Source: Croceitalea sp.
GTDB lineage: Bacteria > Bacteroidota > Bacteroidia > Flavobacteriales > Flavobacteriaceae
Assembly (NCBI GenBank): GCA_013001145.1
Contig: JABDND010000131.1
Coordinates: 1-33,058, forward strand
Reading direction: 5' to 3'
Length of the DNA stretch: 33,058 nt
Both the position numbers and the translations under genes were made by a program. Of the stretch, positions 26,310 through 33,058 are shown piece after piece; the stretch's first letter is position 1, and every line of letters starts with the position of its first letter. The notes beneath the pieces are model-generated. The model did not search any database. It was given only the letters and a program-made list of their open reading frames with translations, and was not told where the DNA came from.

Positions 26310-28937
26310 TTAAAACAAAGTTGTTTGATCAGAACTGTTTTTTGGCTCATCACTGCTCCCTTTGTCGATGGCAACATCTTCTTCATCAATCACTTCAATT
26401 TCTTTGGGTGAAGGTGGTAAAGGCTCTTCGTAGGGCAAGGGGTCAAGGGCATTAATATTTTTTACTTTGAGCGATGTCAACTGGTTGCCCAAAGCTTTGA
26501 TTCCCTTAATCGAAATAAATTCTTCAACATCCACTATTTGATTTGGCTTTGCTTCTTTGCCTCTGGGTTTCACAAAATCCAATTCTACGACCGGTCGCCA
26601 ATCTGTGGATATTAATTCTAAATGGGATTTTGGATGTTCGGTAATTACCAATTCTTCTTTACCCGGGGTTTCAATCACAAACCGCTTGATGTAATATCGC
26701 TCCTTTTCACCATCATAGTAAATGGCAGATAGAGGTTTGTTCGGATTCCACTTTTCCAATACAATCATGTCGCTGTCAAAGCGGGTGTTCAAATCGGGTA
26801 AAATGGTTTTTACCATACCCTTCTGATTAACCACCAACAGCATATCGTCCGGCTTAAATTCCCCCAACAAATCGCCACGTTCATCTACATTGAGTCGCTG
26901 GACAATATCATCGAACCATATTTTTCTCGGTTTAAGGGTAGATAATCCTTTTTCTTTTAGTTCAATGCGTTTGACAGAGTATTTGGTGACAATATTCCCT
27001 TTTGATGCCCTTCCTTTTATAAGCACGTCGGCAAAATCAATATCCCACTTGAGCTTTTTTATACTGCCCGATTGCCTTAGGTGAACGGTGACCACTTCTG
27101 CCTCACCATTTGGATTGGCCGAAAAATAAAGCACTTCAGAACTGGCCTTGCCATTGGTGAGGTCATAAATTTTATCGCGGGTTATGCTGGTGACATTGAA
27201 ACGTTTGATGTAGCTGGGGCCGCCCCTGCCATCCTTGTATATCATATTGTAAATAGTGCGCTTATCCCGCTTTTTAAATATGGCGACATGCATTATGTTC
27301 TTACCTACAAAGGTTTTGGCATCTACCTTGGTTACTTGCATTTTACCGTCTTTGGTAAACACAATTATATCATCAATATCACTGCAATCTGCAACATATT
27401 CATCTTTGCGCAATGAAGTGCCCACAAAGCCTTCGTCACGGTTCACATAAAGTTTGGTGTTTCGAATCACCACTTTGGTAGCTTCTATATCATCAAAAAT
27501 TCGAATTTCCGATTTACGCTCCCGACCCTTACCGTATTTGCTTTTTAGCCCCTTGAAATAATCAATCGCAAAATCGATGAGATTGTTTAAGTAGTTCTTG
27601 GTTTCTAAAATCTTATCTTCAAGAGTCTCAATTTGTTGTTTGGCTTTATCAATATCAAATTTTGAAATACGTTTGATGCGGATTTCTGTCAAACGGACAA
27701 TATCCTCTTCGGTAACGGCCCTTTTTAAATGCTTGGTATGGGGTTTAAGCCCTTTGTCAATGGCCGCAATAACACCTTCCCAGGTATCTTCTTCTTCTAT
27801 ATCGCGATAAATACGGTTTTCGATAAAGATGCGCTCCAACGAAGCAAAGTGCCATTGTTCTTCAAGCTCATTTAACTGAATTTCCAACTCCGCTTTTAAC
27901 AACTCAACGGTATGGTCTGTTGAACGCTTGAGCATTTCGGTCATGCCCATAAAAATGGGTTTGTTGTCTTCAATAATGCACCCCAATGGTGAGATGGAAG
28001 ACTCACATGCCGTGAAAGCATAAAGGGCGTCTATGGTTTTATCGGGCGAGATACCGCTGGGTATATGAATCAATATTTCAACTTCGGCAGCCGTATTATC
28101 CTCTATTTTTTTGATTTTAATCTTCCCCTTATCATTGGCCTTTAAAATAGAATCGATCAAAGACGAAGTATTTGTGCCGTATGGTATCTCTCTAATGACC
28201 AAGGTATTTTTATCAAAATTCTCAATCTTGGCCCTAACTCTAATCTTACCACCTCTTAGACCATCATTGTAATTGGTCACATCAATAATCCCCGCGGTAG
28301 GAAAATCTGGAAAAATAGTAAACTTTTTACCTTTTAGGTGATTGATAGATGCATCGATCAGTTCATTGAAATTATGGGGCAAAATTTTGGTCGAAAGACC
28401 CACGGCGATTCCTTCGGCCCCTTGAGCCAATAATAGAGGAAATTTTACAGGAAGGTTTACAGGCTCTTTCTTTCGGCCGTCATAGCTTAATTGCCAATCG
28501 GTTATTTTGGGGCTAAAAACGACTTCGAGTGCAAACTTTGAGAGCCTGGCCTCAATATATCGGGAAGCTGCAGCGCCGTCACCGGTAAGAATGTTTCCCC
28601 AGTTACCCTGGGTGTCAATCAAAAGGTCTTTTTGACCTATTTGTACCATGGCGTCTCCAATACTTGCGTCTCCATGTGGATGGTATTGCATCGTATGCCC
28701 TACTACATTGGCGACCTTATTGTACCTGCCGTCATCCAATTCTTTTAAGGCATGCATGATACGTCTTTGAACTGGCTTAAAACCGTCTTCTATGGCAGGA
28801 ACTGCACGTTCTAAAATCACGTAAGAGGCGTAATCTAAAAACCAGTCTTTGTACATGCCCGTTACCCGGGTCAAGGCCTCGTCCGATCCTTCTTCTTCAT
28901 TGCCAGGCGCATTGTTCAATGCTTCATTCTCTTCCAT
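26310..28937 (-). CDS. parC: DNA topoisomerase IV subunit A (GyrA/ParC family)
   Basis: YASYVILERAVPAIEDGFKPVQRRIMHALKEL, HPHGDASIGDAMVQIGQ, RYIEARLSKFA; downstream of parE on the same strand. Confidence 0.93.
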   Translation of the reverse strand: MEENEALNNAPGNEEEGSDEALTRVTGMYKDWFLDYASYVILERAVPAIEDGFKPVQRRIMHALKELDDGRYNKVANVVGHTMQYHPHGDASIGDAMVQIGQKDLLIDTQGNWGNILTGDGAAASRYIEARLSKFALEVVFSPKITDWQLSYDGRKKEPVNLPVKFPLLLAQGAEGIAVGLSTKILPHNFNELIDASINHLKGKKFTIFPDFPTAGIIDVTNYNDGLRGGKIRVRAKIENFDKNTLVIREIPYGTNTSSLIDSILKANDKGKIKIKKIEDNTAAEVEILIHIPSGISPDKTIDALYAFTACESSISPLGCIIEDNKPIFMGMTEMLKRSTDHTVELLKAELEIQLNELEEQWHFASLERIFIENRIYRDIEEEDTWEGVIAAIDKGLKPHTKHLKRAVTEEDIVRLTEIRIKRISKFDIDKAKQQIETLEDKILETKNYLNNLIDFAIDYFKGLKSKYGKGRERKSEIRIFDDIEATKVVIRNTKLYVNRDEGFVGTSLRKDEYVADCSDIDDIIVFTKDGKMQVTKVDAKTFVGKNIMHVAIFKKRDKRTIYNMIYKDGRGGPSYIKRFNVTSITRDKIYDLTNGKASSEVLYFSANPNGEAEVVTVHLRQSGSIKKLKWDIDFADVLIKGRASKGNIVTKYSVKRIELKEKGLSTLKPRKIWFDDIVQRLNVDERGDLLGEFKPDDMLLVVNQKGMVKTILPDLNTRFDSDMIVLEKWNPNKPLSAIYYDGEKERYYIKRFVIETPGKEELVITEHPKSHLELISTDWRPVVELDFVKPRGKEAKPNQIVDVEEFISIKGIKALGNQLTSLKVKNINALDPLPYEEPLPPSPKEIEVIDEEDVAIDKGSSDEPKNSSDQTTLF

Positions 28938-28964
28938 GTATTTATTACGTATCTATCTAATTTA

Positions 28965-30818
28965 CTATTGGTTATCTTCAACCAAGTCAAGTTCTACTTT
29001 TAGGTTTTTAATAATAAATTCTTGGCGGTCTGGCGTGTTTTTTCCCATATAAAATTTGAGTAATTCTTCAATGGACATGGCTTTGTCTAGCATCACAGGT
29101 TCAAGACGTATGTCATCACCAATAAAGTGCTGAAACTCATCGGGTGAAATTTCACCCAATCCTTTAAATCGAGTAATTTCTGGTTTGCCACTTAATTTTT
29201 CAATGGCCTCCCTCCTCTCTTCATCGCTGTAACAATAGATGGTCTCTTTCTTGTTGCGGACCCTAAATAAGGGAGTTTGAAGAATATAGAGGTGATTTTC
29301 TTTAATCAATTCTGGAAAGAACTGCAGAAAAAACGTAATCAGCAACAATCTTATGTGCATACCATCAACATCGGCATCTGTGGCGATGACAATGTTATTG
29401 TACCGTAGATCTTCCATTGAATCTTCAATGTTGAGAGCGGCCTGCAAGAGATTGAACTCTTCATTCTCATAGACGATTTTTTTTGACATGCCGTATGAAT
29501 TAAGGGGCTTACCCCTTAAACTGAATACAGCCTGGGTATTCACATCTCGTGATTTCGTGATCGATCCTGACGCCGAATCGCCCTCTGTAATGAACAAGGT
29601 CGACTCTAATCGCCTGTCTTTGGACAGATCGCCCAGATGGACTCTACAATCCCTAAGTTTTTTATTGTGAAGACTGGCCTTTTTCGCACGTTCCCTAGCC
29701 AATTTTCGAATTCCTGACAGTTCTTTTCGTTCTTTTTCGGCCTGTACAATTTTCCGTTGTAAGGCCTCTGCCGTTGGCGGGTTTTTATGAAGGTAATTAT
29801 CTAGGTTGCGGCCTATGAAATCATTGATATAGGTGCGCACCGTGGGCAAATCGCCACCCATATCGGTAGATCCCAATTTTGTCTTGGTCTGGCTTTCGAA
29901 AACAGGCTCCATTACTTTTATCGCAATGGCCGAGATAATCGATTTACGAATATCTGAAGCATCATAGTTTTTACCGTAAAAATCTCGGACAGTTTTCACA
30001 ATGGCCTCGCGAAATGCAGATTGATGGGTGCCGCCTTGGGTGGTATGCTGGCCGTTCACAAAGGAATGGTACTCTTCGCTATATTGGGTTTTACTATGCG
30101 TTATGGCTACCTCGATGTCGTTTCCCTTTAAATGAATGATAGGGTACAACATGTCATCAACATTGTTGTTGTCTTCCAATAAATCTTTTAATCCGTTTTC
30201 TGAATGGAATTTTTCTCCATTGAAAACAATAGTCAGGCCTGGATTTAGATAAACATAGTTTTTGAGCATGCGTTCCACATACTCGTTGCGGTATTTGTAT
30301 TTTTTAAAAATAGCCTCGTCCGGCACAAAGCTGACCAAAGTTCCTTTGCGCTTGGTCGAATCCACTAAATCTTCATGAACCAGATTGCCAGCTTTGAATT
30401 CGGCCGCTTTGGCTTTACCATCTCTAATGGATTCAACTTTAAAATAATTGGAAAGGGCATTTACAGCTTTGGTACCCACCCCATTAAGTCCAACTGATTT
30501 TTTAAAGGCACGGGTATCGTACTTACCCCCAGTGTTCATTTTAGAAACCACGTCAACGACCTTGCCCAGTGGGATGCCGCGACCATAATCCCTTACATTT
30601 ACCGTGCTATCTTTGATTACAATTTCAATGGTCTTACCAGCGCCCATAACAAATTCATCAATGCAATTATCGATGACTTCTTTAAGTAAAATGTAGATAC
30701 CATCATCGGCCGAGGACCCATCGCCCAGTTTACCTATATACATACCGGGTCTCATTCGAATATGCTCTTTCCAATCGAGCGAACGAATATTGTCTTCGGT
30801 ATACTGGGTATTTGCCAT
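28965..30818 (-). CDS. parE: DNA topoisomerase IV subunit B
   Basis: [101 protein letters not shown]; lacks the long GyrB insertions. Confidence 0.95.
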   Translation of the reverse strand: MANTQYTEDNIRSLDWKEHIRMRPGMYIGKLGDGSSADDGIYILLKEVIDNCIDEFVMGAGKTIEIVIKDSTVNVRDYGRGIPLGKVVDVVSKMNTGGKYDTRAFKKSVGLNGVGTKAVNALSNYFKVESIRDGKAKAAEFKAGNLVHEDLVDSTKRKGTLVSFVPDEAIFKKYKYRNEYVERMLKNYVYLNPGLTIVFNGEKFHSENGLKDLLEDNNNVDDMLYPIIHLKGNDIEVAITHSKTQYSEEYHSFVNGQHTTQGGTHQSAFREAIVKTVRDFYGKNYDASDIRKSIISAIAIKVMEPVFESQTKTKLGSTDMGGDLPTVRTYINDFIGRNLDNYLHKNPPTAEALQRKIVQAEKERKELSGIRKLARERAKKASLHNKKLRDCRVHLGDLSKDRRLESTLFITEGDSASGSITKSRDVNTQAVFSLRGKPLNSYGMSKKIVYENEEFNLLQAALNIEDSMEDLRYNNIVIATDADVDGMHIRLLLITFFLQFFPELIKENHLYILQTPLFRVRNKKETIYCYSDEERREAIEKLSGKPEITRFKGLGEISPDEFQHFIGDDIRLEPVMLDKAMSIEELLKFYMGKNTPDRQEFIIKNLKVELDLVEDNQ

Positions 30819-30887
30819 CTGATAAAGGATTATCCTAGCTAATATAAAATTCTAAGGCAAAAATCAAAATGCACCCCTGATAAAGTA

Positions 30888-30916
30888 ATCAACAATTAAG
30901 AACCTCAATTGTTGAT
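30888..30916 (-). terminator. 10-bp inverted repeat after ychF; possible weak terminator
   Basis: ATCAACAATT (30888-30897) / AATTGTTGAT (30907-30916), 8 bp past the ychF stop; no proper T tract. Confidence 0.4.
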
Positions 30917-30923
30917 AGCTATT

Positions 30924-32018
30924 TTAGACGTTAAACCTAAAGTGCATTACATCACCATCTTTCACCACGTACTCTTTGCCTTCAACACGCATTTTGCCCG
31001 CCTCTTTGACTTTTGCTTCGCTACCATAATTTACATAGTCATTATAAGCAATAACTTCAGCACGTATAAATCCTTTTTCAAAATCGGTATGGATTACTCC
31101 CGCTGCTTGGGGAGCGGTCGCCCCCACAGGAATCGTCCATGCGCGAACCTCCTTTTCCCCTGCCGTGAAATAGGTTTCAAGATCTAATAATTTATAAGCG
31201 CCCCGGATAAGTTTTGCCGAGCCTGGTTCGGAAAGACCCAAGTCTTCAAGAAACATTTGTCTTTCTTCAAAAGTTTCCAATTCTGTAATGTCCGCTTCGG
31301 TTCCCACCGCCAAAAAAATAACCTCTGCATTTTCATTGGCAACTGCCGCCTTCACATTTTCAACATATTTGTTACCGTTTACAGCAGCATCTTCATCTAC
31401 ATTGCATACATACATTACGGGCTTATCGGTAATCAGTTGTAAGGGTTTCACAAATTCTTTACGGTCATCATCAGAAATCGACAATGCCCTTACCGATGTT
31501 CCGGTTTCCAGCCCTGCCTTAATAATGTTTAGTACGGCTTCTTCTTTTTGAGCTTCTTTATTGCCGGTTTTAGCAGCGCGTTTGACCTTGTCCAATTTTT
31601 TTTCAACACTTTCAAGATCTTTAAGCTGTAATTCCATATCAATGGTTTCCTTGTCGCGTATTGGATTTATGGAACCGTCAACATGAACAATGTTCTCATT
31701 GTCAAAACAACGCAATACGTGCAAAATGGCATCGGTTTCCCTGATATTACCCAAAAATTGATTGCCCAATCCTTCACCCTTGCTCGCACCCTTCACGAGT
31801 CCGGCAATATCGACAATTTCGACCGTTGCCGGTACCACCCTTTCTGGCTTGACCAAGCCTTCAAGTTGCTCTAAACGGGCATCTGGAACACTGACCACAC
31901 CTATATTGGGTTCAATGGTGCAAAAAGGAAAATTTGCACTTTGTGCTTTGGCATTGGACAGGCAATTAAAGAGCGTTGACTTACCTACATTTGGCAATCC
32001 TACAATTCCGGCTTTCAT
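30924..32018 (-). CDS. ychF: Redox-regulated/ribosome-associated ATPase YchF (Obg family)
   Basis: MKAGIVGLPNVGKSTLFNCLSNAKAQSANFPFCTIEPNIGVV, VDIAGLVKGASKGEGLGNQFL, TGEKEVRAWTIP-like AGEKEVRAWTI, IHTDFEKGFIRAEV. Confidence 0.97.
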   Translation of the reverse strand: MKAGIVGLPNVGKSTLFNCLSNAKAQSANFPFCTIEPNIGVVSVPDARLEQLEGLVKPERVVPATVEIVDIAGLVKGASKGEGLGNQFLGNIRETDAILHVLRCFDNENIVHVDGSINPIRDKETIDMELQLKDLESVEKKLDKVKRAAKTGNKEAQKEEAVLNIIKAGLETGTSVRALSISDDDRKEFVKPLQLITDKPVMYVCNVDEDAAVNGNKYVENVKAAVANENAEVIFLAVGTEADITELETFEERQMFLEDLGLSEPGSAKLIRGAYKLLDLETYFTAGEKEVRAWTIPVGATAPQAAGVIHTDFEKGFIRAEVIAYNDYVNYGSEAKVKEAGKMRVEGKEYVVKDGDVMHFRFNV

Positions 32019-32036
32019 GCTTTGTTTTTAGGGTTG

Positions 32037-32044
32037 CAAATATA
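32037..32044 (-). promoter_or_regulatory. Candidate -7 promoter element for ychF (TATATTTG)
   Basis: Exact TAnnTTTG match 19 bp upstream of ychF ATG. Confidence 0.5.
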
Positions 32045-32079
32045 AGTTGAAGTTTTGTATCCGTCGAAGACAAATTCAT

Positions 32080-32208
32080 CTAAAGGCCGCTCCATAAAAA
32101 ATAAAAGCCCATGATGATCATAGCCATAATGGTCAATATGGCAATGACGGAAAGGATGCATCCTGCCTGTTTCCATATACCATTATATTCTTTTTGCTTT
32201 TCGTGCAT
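32080..32208 (-). CDS. Small single-TM membrane protein, 42 aa (MHEKQKEYNGIWKQAGCILSVIAILTIMAMIIMGFYFLWSGL)
   Basis: Manual translation of the gap between ychF and the agmatinase-family gene; below the ORF-track length cut-off; charged N-terminus then one hydrophobic helix. Confidence 0.55.
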   Translation of the reverse strand: MHEKQKEYNGIWKQAGCILSVIAILTIMAMIIMGFYFLWSGL

Positions 32209-32289
32209 GTATCACCTTGACTGCGACAAAGATAAAACTTCTCATAGTTTTCCATGAGTGAATACCGCCGTTTTGGCTATTTTTAACGC

Positions 32290-33058
32290 ATGGGCAAAAT
32301 AGCTTTACAGGGAATTGTATATGATGAAAAATCATCTTATTTAGAAGGACCTGCCTTGGCACCGCCTTTGATCAGGTCGGCCTATCATAATGAATCGGCA
32401 AATTATTTTGCGGAAAGCGGCTTGAAGGTTGTTCCAGAATTATTTGAAGATTGTGGTGATTTTGCTATCAAAGACTATTTTGACATTGAAAGTATCACTT
32501 TAGATAATCTTGGCAAAAATTTGCCTTTGATAACGTTTGGTGGCGACCATTCCATTACTTTTCCCATAATAAAAGCGTTTCATTCATTATTTGGCGAAAT
32601 CGATATTTTGCACATTGATGCGCACAGTGATATGTACAATGATTTTGAAGGCGACCCCTATTCACATGCCTGTCCGTTCAACCAAATCATGCAAAATGGC
32701 TTGGCCAGTAGGTTGGTACAAGTTGGCATAAGAACACTAAGTGATGAACAAAGGGCCAATATTTCAAAATATAATGTGGAAGTCATCGATATGATAGATT
32801 TTGGTCATAAGCCAATACCGACATTTCAAAAGCCCATCTACCTATCAATGGACATTGACGCGCTTGATCCTGCATTTGCTCCGGGCGTTTCACATCATGA
32901 GCCAGGTGGTTTGACCACAAGAGAGGTTCTCAAAATCATTCAACAAATAAACGTTCCCATTATAGGCGCGGATATAGTTGAGTATAATCCAAAGCGGGAC
33001 CTTAATAACATGACAGCTATGGTCTGTGCCAAGTTATTTAGGGAAATAGCAGCAAAAA
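32290..33058 (+). CDS. Agmatinase / ureohydrolase (arginase) family protein, 3' end outside window
   Basis: Manual translation MGKIALQGIVYDEKSSYLEGPALAPPLIRSAYHNESANYF ..., GGDHSITFP, HIDAHSDMYNDFEGDPYSHACPF, MDIDALDPAFAPGVSHHEPGG (Mn-binding ureohydrolase motifs). Confidence 0.93.
   Translation, partial: MGKIALQGIVYDEKSSYLEGPALAPPLIRSAYHNESANYFAESGLKVVPELFEDCGDFAIKDYFDIESITLDNLGKNLPLITFGGDHSITFPIIKAFHSLFGEIDILHIDAHSDMYNDFEGDPYSHACPFNQIMQNGLASRLVQVGIRTLSDEQRANISKYNVEVIDMIDFGHKPIPTFQKPIYLSMDIDALDPAFAPGVSHHEPGGLTTREVLKIIQQINVPIIGADIVEYNPKRDLNNMTAMVCAKLFREIAAK

Noticed and set aside
1-33058. Possible mobile element, prophage, CRISPR or defence island
   Set aside because: Gene content is housekeeping/core throughout; no transposase, integrase, phage structural gene, cas gene or spaced repeat array was seen. 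PglZ here belongs to a PorX-type response regulator, not a BREX system.

Overview
The window is a 33 kb chromosomal core region whose gene content and TAnnTTTG-type promoters point to a member of the Bacteroidota, probably Flavobacteriaceae. Left to right it contains: a minus-strand his operon (hisG-hisD-hisC-hisB, hisB running off the left edge); an SPFH/prohibitin-like gene and a large VWA-like membrane protein; fabG; sucD; an lpxD-like paralog, efp, lpxA, lpxC-fabZ fusion and lpxD; an HD-domain phosphohydrolase divergent from porX (response regulator with PglZ domain); tsaE; a tiny secreted/membrane peptide gene; alanine dehydrogenase; proline dehydrogenase; aroB; a DinB-like gene; an Lrp/AsnC regulator; an XRE-type regulator; a lipoprotein; terC; a sterol desaturase-like gene; parC and parE; ychF; and a partial agmatinase/arginase-family gene. 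I saw no CRISPR array, transposase, tRNA or rRNA. The strongest unlabelled signal is a complete histidine attenuator upstream of hisG: a 17-codon leader peptide (MRTLNTHHHIDNCAQAR), a 10-bp intrinsic terminator with a GCAA loop, and a mutually exclusive 12-pair antiterminator. Other signals are twin TTACA-ww-TGTAA palindromes in a long AT-rich intergenic region, a self-contained 44-aa peptide transcription unit with a 12-bp direct repeat at its promoter, and recurrent 4-bp CTAA/TTAG stop-codon overlaps at convergent gene ends.
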